A DNA stretch of 64,000 nucleotides. It comes from Symsagittifera roscoffensis (lineage: Eukaryota > Xenacoelomorpha > Acoela > Convolutidae). The notes under the pieces are model-generated. The model was not told the origin of the DNA and made no database searches. It saw only the letters and a list, made by a program, of their open reading frames with translations. Each line of letters opens with the position of its first letter. Within the stretch, counting starts at the first letter, position 1. Position numbers and translations under genes: made by a program. The stretch covers positions 58,668,129 to 58,732,128 of the forward strand of contig NC_087062.1 of the NCBI RefSeq assembly GCF_963678635.1. Direction: 5' to 3'. Below, piece after piece: positions 34,200-46,150 of this stretch.

Positions 34200-35196
34200 T
34201 TTATGGAATGTATCTTAATTAATCAGAGGGGTGTTTCTGAAATTCAACTTTCTTTGAGAATTTAGATTGTAGAATGAAAGTTTTATAATCTTTTTGTGTT
34301 TGACTTCCGAGTCGTAATGATTTACGTTGTTGTGATTTTCTTTTGTTTGTTCTGATAGAAGTTTTTCTTCTAGTTTGCGATTAAGCCTTTGTTTTTGAGG
34401 TAATTTTTTTTTGGTTAATCATTGTTTTTTTCTTGTGGAGTGGTTTTAATTCTTTGTTTTTTGTTTGTTTTTGGTAAAGATTTGGTTTCTGAAAGTTTTG
34501 TACATTTTTTAGCGCTGTAAATGAGTATAACTGTGTTCATTTGCGAAGGGCGTATTCTTTTGGGTAATATGGTAAAAAAAAATTCAATGTTGAACAATTT
34601 TTTTTGTTAGAATCAATAAATTTATATATAACAGCGGTGGGTTTTTCAATTCTTTAATCTGGTCATTTTCGGATAGGTCGCAATTTTTCAGACATTTTCA
34701 CGTGTTTTATAAAATTTTGGTTTAAAATTTATGTTCGGATTTTTAAATTGATGGCTTGTGTGAAACGTTAATTTATTTATGATGGATTATGTTGTCTTTG
34801 TGGTGGTTTTTGGGCTCTTTTTTGGTAAATTTTGTTTTTTTTATCTCGTTTTAAAATCCATTCTGTATGTGTTCCAGAGGCTAATTTTAGAATTTGTGGG
34901 TGATGAAAATGATTTTCATTGTGTGTATGTAATTGTAATTTTCAACAATTTGAACCTTTAGTGGGTTGACAATAACCTTGTGCCTTTTTTGAGGAGTTTG
35001 CGTTGAATATTTTGGTTTTCGTTGTTTTTGATTGAAAACCATTTTATATGGTGATATTCCTAGAGTTGTTGGTTTTTTTTCTGAATTATAAGCTAATGGA
35101 AATAATTTTACGTCAGTTAACCATTCGGCGTATATTTATCGTTTCCATTTATGATAAGTCTAAGATATTCCTGTAGGGAACGGTCCATACCTTCGA
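34200..35196 (-). pseudogene. Integrase C-terminal region, copy 1
   Basis: Continuing from the core (35197-35571) on the minus strand, broken frames keep phrases of a Gypsy integrase tail: a NGND-KYT-EW-TDVK-like stretch near 35.1 kb, a MVFNQKQRKP-like stretch near 35.0 kb, and PYYPKEYALRK near 34.53 kb. At least three stops or frameshifts interrupt it. It ends in Lys-rich disordered sequence near 34.2 kb. Confidence 0.55.
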
Positions 35197-35571
35197 CTAA
35201 ACCATAATTTCATTGAGCATGAGATGTTGGGGAATTATGTTTAATCTTATAAAAATGTCATAATGTGATAATTTGGTGCCATTGTCTGTGACAAGGATTT
35301 CTGGTAATCGATATTTGGCTATCCAATGTTCGTAGAGTGTTGTGTATCCATAAAAAGCATTACAATGAGGCACATGTTTGTGTGCTACGTAGTGGCTAAA
35401 TGCATCAATTATTAACATTTTGCACGAATTTCCTACTGAGGAGGGTGATATAGGGCCTTTTGTGTCGAAAGATATGCTGTTGTTAGAAAAAAATTTTGTC
35501 TTTTGAAGTCTCGTTTTTCTGCCAATTGATTTTGGTGTGAGTTTTGCATATTCAGTTGATATGTTTTGCAT
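35197..35571 (-). pseudogene. Retroelement integrase catalytic core (rve), truncated
   Basis: A 124-codon frame shows the first two acidic residues of the DDE triad: Asp36 in SISFDTKGPISP and Asp96 in EILVTDNGT, 60 residues apart as in retroviral and Ty3/Gypsy integrases. AFSHYVAHKHVP and YTTLYEHWIAKYRLP lie between them. The third acidic residue would fall in the decayed stretch after residue 110, where the frame degrades and stops. This is the clearest protein signature of the whole 18-kb block, and it fixes the family and the minus-strand orientation. Confidence 0.85.
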
Positions 35572-37198
35572 ATATTACATAAGACTTTTATCAAAATTTG
35601 TGCATTAGCAAATGAGAAATTTTGAATAAATTTTGAATATGTTTTTTTTCTGATTCTACATGTCTTTTTGTATGTAGGGAATGTGAGATGTGAAATGCTA
35701 GAAGTATAAAACTCAATGGTAGACAGGGTACTCTTGCTTCTGGGTTTTGATAATCAAAAGAATAATATTCTAGTTTATTGTTGTGTTATTGATTTTTCTG
35801 AAATACCAAAGGAGTTTTTTTTTCCTAAAATTGTCATATCTGCTTTTATAGGTTTTGTTTTGTTCTTATACCAGGATTTAAAGTGTCTAATTATAGGGTC
35901 AAGGTTTTGGTAGTTTTTTGGAAAAATTCTAGTGTTTTTCTCTGTAACTGGTAGAAAAATGTTTCGAATTTTGGTTTTTGAGTGAGGTATCTTATCTAAA
36001 GGGTCTTGTAGATTAAAATTTTTGTTTATAGTGTATTTTTAATTTAAATCTGGGGGTCTTGGTAAGTTTGTGCCATCAGTTAAATTTTCCTTTTCTATTA
36101 GAGTTAATAGGTTTTTCCTATATATTTTCTTAGGTGACTTTTGCTGTGTGTTGTTTTTGATCCATGATGAGTAAGTATGGTATTGGTTTAAAAGTAGGTT
36201 TTCCTAATAAATTTACTTCGTAATGGTTATCTTGGCAAATGTTGAAGGTTGTTTATCTGTGTGTTATCGGGATTGCTTTTTACTGCAGATTTGCATTCTA
36301 ATCATGGTGGTGTTTCGTCTTTTGCAAGGAAAATTTTTAGGTTTTGTGGTTTTTCCTCGGTTAGTTTCCTTTTATTAGTTCAGGCGGGGGAAGGATTTTG
36401 GTGAGACGTAGGTTCTAAAAGAACTAGGGGGGAGAGGGTTTTAAGTAAAAAAAACTATTAAAAGATACATGGGTAAGATAGTCCTGAATATGGTTGTAGA
36501 ATGTTACATATCCATGTGTATTTTTTGTATATCTATCGTATTTAGAGATAAGCTCTGTTGTGGATGCTTATGGAGGACGTAAAGATTGAGCTGTTATAAT
36601 TGTTACATTTGGTGGAGTTTGAGGTAATGGGTGATGAACTAAATTATTTAGTTTTACTGTTATTTAAAATTTAAGGGTTAGATTGTCATGAAAATAGATC
36701 TGGATATTATGTTCTTGTGAAGCTTCGTGTCTATATTGTAATCGGTTTAGTGCCAAATTATGTAGTCTACTTTTGTCAAGATATTGACCAAATAGGGGAA
36801 GGGTGCTACAAAAGTGTTCCAATCTGATCGTAGAGGTATATTAGAAAGAGTTCACGATATCGATCGTCTAAACTTGTAGAAAAACTAAGGGGAAAAGTAG
36901 TGGTTGGAGTTTGACTTGTTGTTGAAAGGGTTTATGGTAGTGATACTGTTTCTGGTAGTGACAAGGAGTTGTCTGATGGTTTATCTACAGGTTCGTTAAG
37001 TAGACGTGGTTCGCCTTGAGTGAATGCTTGGGTACTCCAATGTGGAAGACGTTGTGTTGAAGTGGGGGGATTGAAAGGGTTTTCACGAATTTGTTCGGAA
37101 GTTGGTGTCGATCCTAAATAATCCGAAAGATTATTTGGAGTATTTTGGTGTGAAACTGTTTGTAGTGATGGGGGTACTTTGAGGTTCCTACAGATGTC

Positions 37199-37459
37199 TT
37201 AAGGGTTTGGAGATGGTGATGAGGGTATTTCAAAATGAACTCGGGGTGTTGCAAAGTTTCTATTTCTTCGGGGATGGATAATTAGTCTTTCTGTTGTAGA
37301 TATTTGATTTTGATTTTGGCTTGGATATCTGGTTCTTTTAAGGTCTTGTTGTAGGGAAGGGTAGATATTATACGTTGGTTTTTTTTGTGGTTCGCTTAGA
37401 GGTTCGTGGCGGATTGCTGGTAACAAAGGTTCAGATAATGATTCGTGTGTTACTTCCAA
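37199..37459 (-). pseudogene. Pro/Ser-rich gag-like segment, copy 2
   Basis: An 86-codon minus frame with HESLSEPLLPAIRHEPLSEP near the start (a twin RHE-LSEP motif), then YPSQNQNQISTTERLIIHP and an end rich in Ser and Pro. It is colinear with copies 1 and 3. The function in the original element is not identified. Confidence 0.35.
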
Positions 37460-38862
37460 AGTATAAGAACTTTGTTGAAATGAAATGCATGTAGATGATT
37501 GATATTGATTTGTTTGACTAGGTTTTGGTTTTCTTGGTGGTTTTGGGATTTCGTGGTCGGTGAGGATTGTTGAGTTTGTTGTTGATTTGCAATTTTGGAA
37601 TTTTTGACTATCTTCCTTCTAATTATTAAACCTATGTTGCTTATAGTATTTCTCTATCATATTGATTGAGAAGATTTTTGCTAGTGCAAAGGTGATGAAT
37701 GCCTTTTTCATGCATTTACAAATGTCAAAACTAGGGAAACTGGAAAGGTGAGATAATTTACGAGAAGAAGAAAGATGTATTTCTTAGTAAATAAATGTCG
37801 TAACATTTAAATAGTTGTTGAAGTTTCGTACCATAGGAAATGGTCAAGGAATTTTGAGAAAGTATAGTAGGTTTTTATGAGGAAATGGAATATTACGAAG
37901 AAGCTGCAAAAAATTATGAAAAGGAGAAATGCTATTTCGAAAGTATCTATGATGAAAAAAATACAAAATGAAAAAATGTTGCAAAAATTGAGACAAATTT
38001 TGAAACGTTTATTTTAAAAAATTGAAGTTATCGAGAGAGAAGCATTTGAGAAATGATTGGGTTTGTCGAAACTTTTTTAATTTTTGAGTTTGATATTGAC
38101 TGTGGCCGGATTGTTTATTGGTTTTTGACTAGCGGGTTGGATATGGGCAACTTTTGGTGAAGATACGTCTGGAGTTCTAGGAGTGAACTTTCTAGTTTTG
38201 TTTTTATTTATTGGATGGTTAAGGGTTTTGTGAAGTTGTATCGACTTTAGACTAAATGATCATGTCGGATTTTGTCTCTAGGTTTATTCAAAATTTTTCC
38301 TAGGGGGAAACGTGGGGTATAAGATGAGACAATATTTTTGATTTTTGTAAAAAAAAAATGGGGGGATATTTCGAAATGAATTTGATTGGTTGAGTTTGTA
38401 ATTGTTTGTTCAAGGTTTAAAAGAAATATTGAGAAAAAAAATTAATATAATTTGAAATGATTTTAGTTTATGGAATGTATCCTAATTAATCAGAGAGGTG
38501 TTTCTGAAATTCAACTTTCTTTAAAAATTTAGATTGTAGAATAAAAGTTTTATAATCTTCTTTTGTTTGACTTCCGAGACGTAATGATTTACGTTAGTGT
38601 GATTTTTGTTTGTTTGTTCTGATAGAACTTTTTCTTCTAGTTTGCGATTAAGCCTTTGTTTTTGAGGAAGTTTTTTTGATTAATCATTGTTTTTTTCTTA
38701 TGGAGTGGTTTCAATTATTTGTTTTTCGTTTGTTTTTAGTAATGTTTTTTGTTTCTGAAAGTTTTTGTACAGTTTTTAGCGCTATAAAGGAGTATAACTG
38801 TGTTCATTTGCGAAGGACGTATCCTTTTGTGTAACATGGTAAAAGATTGTTTCAATGTTGAA

Positions 38863-39012
38863 CTATTTCTTTTTTGTTAGAATCAATAAAATTATATGTA
38901 ACATCAGTGGGTTTTTCAATTATTTGATCTGATCATGAGCTATTTCTTTTTTGTTAGAATCAATAAAATTATATATAACAGCAGTGGGTTTTTCAATTAG
39001 TTAATCTGGTCA
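38863..39012. repeat. 77-bp internal tandem duplication in copy 2
   Basis: CTATTTCTTTTTTGTTAGAA begins at 38863 and again at 38940. Two near-identical 77-base units lie head to tail, with small differences (ATATGTAACATCAG against ATATATAACAGCAG). Copy 1 has a single unit near 34590. Confidence 0.85.
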
Positions 39013-40455
39013 TTTTCGGATAGGTCGCAATTTTTCAGATATTTTTATATGTTTTATAAAATTTTGGTTAGAAATATATGTTCCGATTTTTAAATTGATG
39101 GCTTGTGTGAAACGTGAAATTATTCGTGATTGATTATGTTGTCTTTGTGGTGGTTTTTGGCTCTTTTTTGATAAATTTTGTTTTAATTTTTATCTTGTTT
39201 TAGAATCCATTCTGTATGTGTTCCAGGGGCTATTTTTAGAATTTGTGGGTGAGGAAAATGATTTTCATCATGTGTATGTAATGGTAATTTTCAACAATTT
39301 GAACCTTTAGTGGGTTGACAATAAACTTGTGCCTTTTTTGGGGAGTTTGCTGTGAACAATTCGGTTTTCGTTGTTTTTGATTGAAAACCATTTTATATGG
39401 TGATATTCCTAGAGTTGTTGGTTTTTTTTCTGAATTATAAGCTAATGGAAATAACTTTACGTCAGTTAACCATTTGGCGTATCTTTATCGTTTCCATTTA
39501 TGATGAATCTAAGATATTTCTGTAGGGAACGGTTCATACCTTGGACTAAACCATAAATTCATTGAGCATGAGATGTTCGGGAATTATGTTTAATGTTATA
39601 AAAATGGCATGGATTTTTGTGCAATTGTCTGTGACAAGGATTTCTGGTAATCCACATTTGGCTATCCAATGTTCTTAGAGTGTTGTGTATGCATAATAAG
39701 CATTACAATGAGGCACAGGATTGAGTGCTACGTAGTGGCTAAATGCATCAAATACTTACAATTTGTTTGAACTTCCTTCTGATGAGGGTGATATAGGGCC
39801 TTTTGTGTCGAATGATTTGCTGTTGTTAAAAAAAATATTTTTTCATTTAAAAACTTGTTTTTCTGCCAATTGATTTTGGTGTGGATATGGTTTATTCAGT
39901 TGACATGGTTTGCATCCATTTCATAAAAGTTTTATCAAAATTTGTGCATTAGGAAATAAGAATTCTGAATAAAATTTGAAAATTTTTTTCTGATCCTACA
40001 TGTCTTTTTGTATTTAGGGAATGTGAGATGTGAAATGCTAGAAGTATCATACTCAATGGTTGACAGGGTACTTTTGCTTCTGGGTTTTGATATTCAAAAG
40101 AAAATTATTCTAGTATATCGTTGTGTTATTGATTTTTCTGAAATACCAAAGGAGTGTTTTTTCCCTAAAATTGTCATATCTGCTTTTATAGGTTTTGTTT
40201 TGTACTTATACCAGGATTTAAACTGTCTAATTACAGGGTCAAGGTTTTGGTATCTTGTAATAATTTAAGTGTTATTTTTTCTGTATTTGGTAGAAAAACG
40301 TTTCGAATTTCTGTTTTTGAGAGAGGTATATTATCTAAGGGGTCTTGTAGATTAAAATTATTGTTTATAGTGTATTTTGATTTTAAATCTGGGGGTCTTG
40401 GTAAGTTTAGGCCATCAATTAAGTTTTCCTTTTCTATTAGAGGGAATAGGTTTTT

Positions 40456-40457
<2 letters not shown>

Positions 40458-40510
<53 letters not shown>
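40458..40510. repeat. (TA)n microsatellite
   Basis: About 26 TA repeats. The matching place in copies 1 and 2 has only a short TATATATTTTC-type tract, so the expansion arose in copy 3 alone. Confidence 0.98.
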
Positions 40511-40513
<3 letters not shown>

Positions 40514-40894
40514 CAGGTGACTTTTGCTGTGTTGTTTTTAATCCATGATGAGTAAGTATGGTATTGGTTTAAAAGTAGATTTCCTAATAAATTTACATCG
40601 TAATGGTTATCTTGGTAAGTGTTGTAGATTGTTTATCTGTGTGTTGTCGGGGTTTTTTTTTACTGCAGATTTGCATTCTAGTCAAGGTAGTGTTTCACGA
40701 ATTTGTTCGGAAGTTGGTGTTGATCCTAAATAATCCGAAGGATTTTTTGGAGTATTTTGTTGTGAAACCGTTTGTAGTGATGGAAGGTCTTTTGAGGTTA
40801 CTAGAGGGGTCTAAAAGGTTTGGAGATGGTGATGAGGGTATTTTAAAATGAACTCGGGGTGTTGCAAAGTTTCAATTTCTTCGGGGATGGACAA

Positions 40895-41158
40895 TTAGTC
40901 TTTCTGTTGTAGATATTTGATTTTGATTTTGGCTTGGATGTCTGGTTCTTTTAGGGCTTTGTTGTAGGGAAGGGTAGACGTTATACATTGGTTTTTTTGT
41001 GGTTCGCTTAGAGGTTTGTGGCGGATTGCTTTTAACAAAGGTTCAGATAATGATTCGTGTCTCACTATAAGAATTTTCTTGAAATGAAATGCACGTAGAT
41101 GATTGATATTGATGTGTTTGACTAGATGTTGGTGTTGTTGTGGGTCCTGGGATTTCAT
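40895..41158 (-). pseudogene. Pro/Ser-rich gag-like segment, copy 3
   Basis: An 87-codon minus frame keeps HLVKHININHLRAFHFKKIL followed by the twin RHE-LSEP / RHKPLSEP motifs seen in the other copies. It then diverges and stops. It is the third copy of the same decayed segment. Confidence 0.35.
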
Positions 41159-42467
41159 GGTCGTTGAGGATTGTTGGGTTGGTTGTTGATTTGCAGTTTT
41201 GGAATTTTTTGACTATCTTCTAATAATTAAATCTATGTTGTTTATAGTATTTATCTATCAAATTCATTAAGAGGATTTTTGCTAGTGCAAAGGTGATGAT
41301 TGCTTTTTTCATGCATTTACAAATGTCAAAATAAGGGAAACTGGAAAGGTGAGAAAATTTACGAGAAGAAGAAAGATGTATTTCTTAGTAAATAAATGTC
41401 GTAACATTTAAATAGTTGTTGAAGTTTCGTACCATAGGAAATGGTCAAGGAATTTTGAGAAAGTATAGTAGGTTTTTATAAGGAAATGGAATATTACGAA
41501 GAAGCTGCAAAAAATTATGAAAAGGAGAAATGCTATTTCTAAAGTATCTATGATGAAAAAAATTCAAAAAAAAAAATGAAAAAATGTTGCAAAAATTGAG
41601 ACAAGTTTTGAAACGTTTATTTTAAAAAATTGAAGTGATCGAGAGAGAAGCATTTGAGAAATGATTGGGTTTGTCGAAACTTTTTTAATTTTTGAGTTTG
41701 ATATTGACTGTGGCCGGATTGTTTATTGGTTTTTGACTAGCGGGTTGGATATGGGCAACTTTTGGTGAAGATACGTCTGGAGTTCTAGGAGTGAATTTTC
41801 TAGTTTTGTTTTTATTTATTGGATGGTTAAGGGTTTTGTGAAGTTGTATCGACTTTAGACTAAATGATTATGTCGGATTTTGTCTCTAGCCTTATTCAAT
41901 ATTTCTCCTAGGGGGAAACGTGGGGTATAAGATGAAACAATATTTTTTTATTTTGTACAAAATGTGGTGATATGTCGAAATGAGTTTGATTGGTTGAGTT
42001 TGTAACTGTTTGTTCAAGGTTTGAAAAGAAATTTTGAGAAGAAAATGGATATAATTCGAAATAATCTGAGTTTATGGAATGTATCTTAATTAATCAGAGG
42101 GGTGTTTCTGAAATTCAACTTTCTTTGAGAATTTAGATTGTAGAATGAAAGTTTTATAACCTTTTTGTATTTGACTTCCGAGTCGTAATCATTTACGTTG
42201 TTGTGATTTTCTTTTGTTTGTTCTGATAGAAGTTTTTCTTCTAGTTTGCGATTAAGCCTTTGTTTTTGAGGTAATTTTTTTTTTGGTTAATCATTGTTTT
42301 TTTCTTGTGGAGTGGTTTTAATTCTTTGTTTTTTGTTTGTTTTTGGTAAAGTTTTGGTTTCTGAAAGTTTTGTACATTTTTTAGCGCTGTAAAGGAGTAT
42401 AATTGTATTCATTTGCGAAGGGCGTATTCATTTGTGTAATATGGTAAAAGATTGTTTCAATGTTGAA

Positions 42468-42621
42468 CTATTTCTTTTTTGTTAGAATCAATAAAATTAT
42501 ATGTAACATCAGTGGGTTTTTCAATTATTTGATCTGATCATGAGCTATTTCTTTTTTGTTAGAATCAATAAAATTATATGTAACATCAGTGGGTTTTTCA
42601 ATTATTTGATCTGGTCATTTT
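42468..42621. repeat. 77-bp internal tandem duplication in copy 3
   Basis: CTATTTCTTTTTTGTTAGAA begins at 42468 and 42545. The second unit is more like the first than in copy 2 (both read ATATGTAACATCAG), so units have been homogenised or re-duplicated. Confidence 0.85.
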
Positions 42622-43118
42622 CGGATAGGTTGCAATTTTGCAGATATTCCATTATGTATATTAAATTTTCGGTTTAAAATTGATCTTCCGATTTTTAAAC
42701 TGATGGCTTGTGTGAAACGTGAATTTATTTGTGATTGATTATGTTGTCTTTGTAATGGTTGTTTGGATATTTTTTGTTAAATTTACTTTTAAATTTTATC
42801 TTGGTTAAGAATCCGTTTTGTATGTGTTCCAGAGTCTAATTTTAGAAAGTGTGGGTGCTGAAAATGATTTTCATCGTGTGTATGTAATGGTAATTTTGAA
42901 CAATTTGAACCTTTAGGGGGTTGACAATAACCTTGTGCCTTTTTTGAGGAGTTTGCTGTGAAGATTTTGATTTTCCTTGTTTTTGATTGAAAACCATTTT
43001 ATATGGTGATGTTCCTAGAGCTGTTGTTATTTCTGAATGATAAGCTAATGGAAATCTTTTTACGTCAGTTAACCATTCGGCGTATATTTATCGTTTCCAT
43101 TTATGATAAATCTAAGAT

Positions 43119-45900
43119 AACCAATCGATTTTTTTAATCTCTCATCCGAATTTTCTGTTTAAAATTGAGTCCATTCCAAATTTTCTCCTTACGGGTAGTA
43201 TAACGTAATAAAGATCAAAGTAAAAATTTCTGGCGGTTTTCATTATTGATCAAATTTTGTCTTGTCGAACCGAACCTTATAACAATATAATAATAGCCAA
43301 ATCATTTCTTAGAGAGCATATTTCTAAAGCGCACAAACTAAACAAAAAAGTTTCATTTGGTACAAGTAAATGTAACAGTGAGTGATTCCCTCAGTTTTTT
43401 TAGCTCTTAGTTATTCTAAAACAGTTTTTTTTATTGTATTTGCTCTTTTCTTCATCATCCTTATCATCGAGTTTTCTCTAACTTTTTTTAGACACCTCTC
43501 CTTGTTCTCTGCGTTACTAGTTGATTTTTGTTCAAAGTTTCTTTTTCATTGGCTGTTTTGCTTAATTCGTGCGTTTGCGTTGTTTCCTATTGTTTTTTTT
43601 TCATGTTTTGTCAAATTTCATTTCATCACCATAAAAAAATTGAGCCAATTAAGCTAGTGACAAGTCGACCATCGAATGGGTACATTAGCAGGGTAGCTTA
43701 AGAGCAGAATGCAGATATTGGCTCATTTCATGATTTTTCTTTTCCACTGAGTACTACTTGGAGCTTTTCATGCTCATAACATGTTAGAAGTCTCTTTATT
43801 TTTTTTTCTAATCAGTCAAGTTCTCATCAGAGCCATATCGTTCAACTAGATCATTTGTTCCTCCCAATATTGCAAATTTTTCAACTGTTGTTTTTTAAAC
43901 CATTCATTGCTTTCTGACCGGCTTTTGTATTAAGGCCAGCTCCAGGACACAACATCACAATTGTATCTTTCAGATAACAGCGTTAACAAATGAATCACTA
44001 ATGACAGCTTGCATATAAAATGATTTTAACTCAACGAACACTGATATTCTATATGATCTGAGATTTTCTCTGCTAATACAATATTTTGTTCGCAGATTTT
44101 CATTTTTTGCGTTTTTTCTTGAAGGCATGATACAAGTATCAAAAACTAATGGCTTCTCTTGTTCCATTATCAGCTTTTCAAACAAACTCAGGTTTTTTTT
44201 CGAAAAATGTTTTTGTACAATGAGCAGTTTAAATTGACCCTTGAATATGTAAGCTTGTAAAACTCACAGCAGAAAACATAAAAGAAGACAATCTATTCGG
44301 TTCTCAAAATAAACCCATTCGGGTTAACCAGCTAGTATTATTTTAATTGAGTTAAAAAAGTTTCTAAACAGATAAGTTTTCAAAACTTTCAAAGTTTTTG
44401 AGTGATAACTTTCAATTCGCAAGTCAAGCGGTACACGATTGCAATAGCTTGGACCGTAGAACGCAAACAATCAACGCTCAGTTTTTGATTTCATGAACCA
44501 TGTATCTAAGCGCACTTCAAGCTGTCGTCGAGCATTATGGACTTGATTGTCAATAATCGCATGAAAATCGTTGCAAGATGGGAACCAGATGTGGATTCTA
44601 TTTTAACTTGTAAGCAAAAATAGGATTTTGTATTCGATTCTAGACATGACTGATAGGCAGTGAAGATGGTGTGAAAATAGTCCAAGCGAGTTTTTTTCAG
44701 CGAAAAACAAATCTGCCTGCAGACTTTAGCTAATTTTCTATTTTTGACAAATTACTGTATATTCAGTTGCAGGAATCACGGCAACTCTTGATCAAAGCGC
44801 GAGCAAGCATAGACCTATCATCAAAACTCAGGTACTTTCTGATGTTAAAAATTTTCCTTAAACAGCCAAATGATGCACATCATACTGACGACATTTGTTT
44901 CTTCAAGTTAAAACACGGGTTTCTTGTTTCTTCAAGTTAACACAAGTAAATACAGTTCATCAAGGATAATTTGGAGAGCCTTGAGGTCTTTTAGAGATTC
45001 TACAACTCGCGCACCAAATTGAAATCACAATCATCTGAGTTTCCTTCAAAATTCAGAAACAGAGTACAGTAATTCTGTTCAATTTTTCATGATTTTCTGC
45101 ACTATTTTTGATGTTGCCAAATCTGAAATAGATCACTGTTTCATCCGAAAATATTCGATGTTTCTTTGATAGATTCTCTAATAATTTCCCCCGATGAATG
45201 AGAAGATACCATGCTCTGCTGCATACCAGTTTTAAACATAAATTGATCTGATCTAGCCCCGGTAATTTTTACATATTTTTACATTCTTTCGCTAAGGTAT
45301 GGCTGTATCATTTTTGCTGCATCTCCCACTATTCTCACGTGCTTTCGAAGTATCATCATCTAAATTAACAACCGAACATTTAATGATAGTTGTAGTAAAG
45401 TTGTCGTGGGTTATATTCGAGGGTGTTTTGGGATTTTTGCTAATTTAACAACCGGCTAATTGAATTCTCTCGGAAAGGTCTGCGTGTTTGGACTTGTCTT
45501 TGTTACACGAATGCAGTAGACGTTAAAGACTTAACGCAAGATTGGACAATTGGCAATTCGACCATCTGCATTTGTGTGCTTCGATTCATTGTGAATCAAT
45601 TCGGCTTTTCTCAGATTTTTTTCTGTAAAAACAACTTTTTGCACGATTTGGTTCGTTATCGATACCAATCGGATACTTCTACAATTCGGTTGGGCGTTTT
45701 TGTAATTCGCCTATTTGCTTAATTCAGTTTGGTATTCGTACAATTAGATTTTTGCACAGTTCAATTTTAGTTGATGGGTGTCTGAGGTCGCTCATGTCAG
45801 TCTTGATTCTGAGGTCGCTCAAATCTGGGCTCGGTGTCGGAAAGTGGTCGGTGATAGTCGAGTCCTTGGTCGGATTTTAAGGTCAGGTAAAATCGTTTTT
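43119..45900. other. AT-rich DNA, no recognised gene
   Basis: Composition returns to that of the first 25 kb. A 91-codon Phe/Leu-rich plus frame at 43382-43657 is a product of T-rich sequence. The part next to the LTR (about 45.5-45.9 kb) may be the untranslated leader of a minus-strand LTR element, with a short ATG frame starting near 45798. Confidence 0.4.
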
Positions 45901-45903
45901 GAG

Positions 45904-45917
45904 TCGCGGCACCAAAA
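45904..45917 (-). other. Primer-binding-site-like sequence next to LTR
   Basis: Minus strand TGGTGCCGCGACTC starts three bases after the ACA end of the LTR. A TGG-initiated, G+C-rich 14-mer here is the form of a site complementary to a tRNA 3' end (…GGCACCA). No tRNA was identified to match. Confidence 0.45.
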
Positions 45918-46150
45918 TGTTCTGCTCAATTTATAATGTAAAATCAAAGCAGAATCGGTTTTAAGTTCAGCAGAACATGCTCTAAATAATGCAACATTAA
46001 ACGTGGCAAGCAAAAAAGTGGGTTGATCATGAGTTGATTGGGAGCTTCATCCTAATTATTAGCTATAGGATGAATAGTGAAGGATGTAGTTGTGACTGGC
46101 GGTGCTAGCGTCGTGACGCCAGAAGGCCAGAGTAGTCTTGGAGCGTGACA
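45918..46150 (-). mobile_element. LTR of a minus-strand LTR retrotransposon (single LTR seen)
   Basis: On the minus strand the 233-bp segment starts TGTCACGCTCC and ends GAGCAGAACA, i.e. the 5'-TG...CA-3' boundary, here TGT...ACA. A TTATAAATTG word lies near its end, followed by the primer-binding-like site. No second copy was found in the window, so this is a 5' LTR with a truncated internal region or a rearranged solo LTR. Small open frames over it are incidental. Confidence 0.55.

Larger units (their letters stand above)
31098..35364 (-). mobile_element. Gypsy-derived tandem unit, copy 1
   Basis: First of three direct repeats. Landmarks include ATGAGGCACAGGATTGAGTG at the left edge (31101), GGCCGGATTGTTTATTGG at 33841 and a GTCAGTTAACCATTCGG word near 35110. 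The same order recurs with a spacing of about 4.26 kb in copy 2. Read on the minus strand, the unit passes through integrase C-terminal sequence, a candidate terminal/leader zone, a Pro/Ser-rich segment, a linker typical of the region before integrase, and the integrase zinc finger and core. All frames are broken. I found no reverse transcriptase or RNase H motif by eye. Confidence 0.8.
35365..39707 (-). mobile_element. Gypsy-derived tandem unit, copy 2
   Basis: Same landmarks as copy 1: GTGATATAGGGCCTTTTGTG near 35447, GGCCGGATTG at 38104, GTCAGTTAACCATTTGG near 39460. Junctions to its neighbours are at ATGAGGCACA (35365 and 39708). It contains a pol linker, a Pro-rich frame (37199-37459) and, at its right end, a decayed integrase core. 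A 77-bp internal duplication (38863-39012) is absent from copy 1 but present in copy 3. Confidence 0.8.
39708..43118 (-). mobile_element. Gypsy-derived tandem unit, copy 3 (truncated, internal deletion)
   Basis: Starts at ATGAGGCACAGGATTGAGTG like copy 1 and carries GGCCGGATTG at 41712. Relative to copy 2 about 0.76 kb is missing near 40690: sequence jumps from the GTAGTGTTTC word to ACGAATTTGTTCGGAAG, with a short shared TTTC at the junction. It has a (TA)n expansion at 40458. The right end stops at GATAAATCTAAGATA (43118), before the integrase core, and the T/G-rich composition stops with it. Confidence 0.8.

Noticed and set aside
43382-43657. 91-codon Phe/Leu/Ile-rich frame that looks like a membrane protein
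   Set aside because: T-rich sequence gives such frames by chance; no supporting feature.
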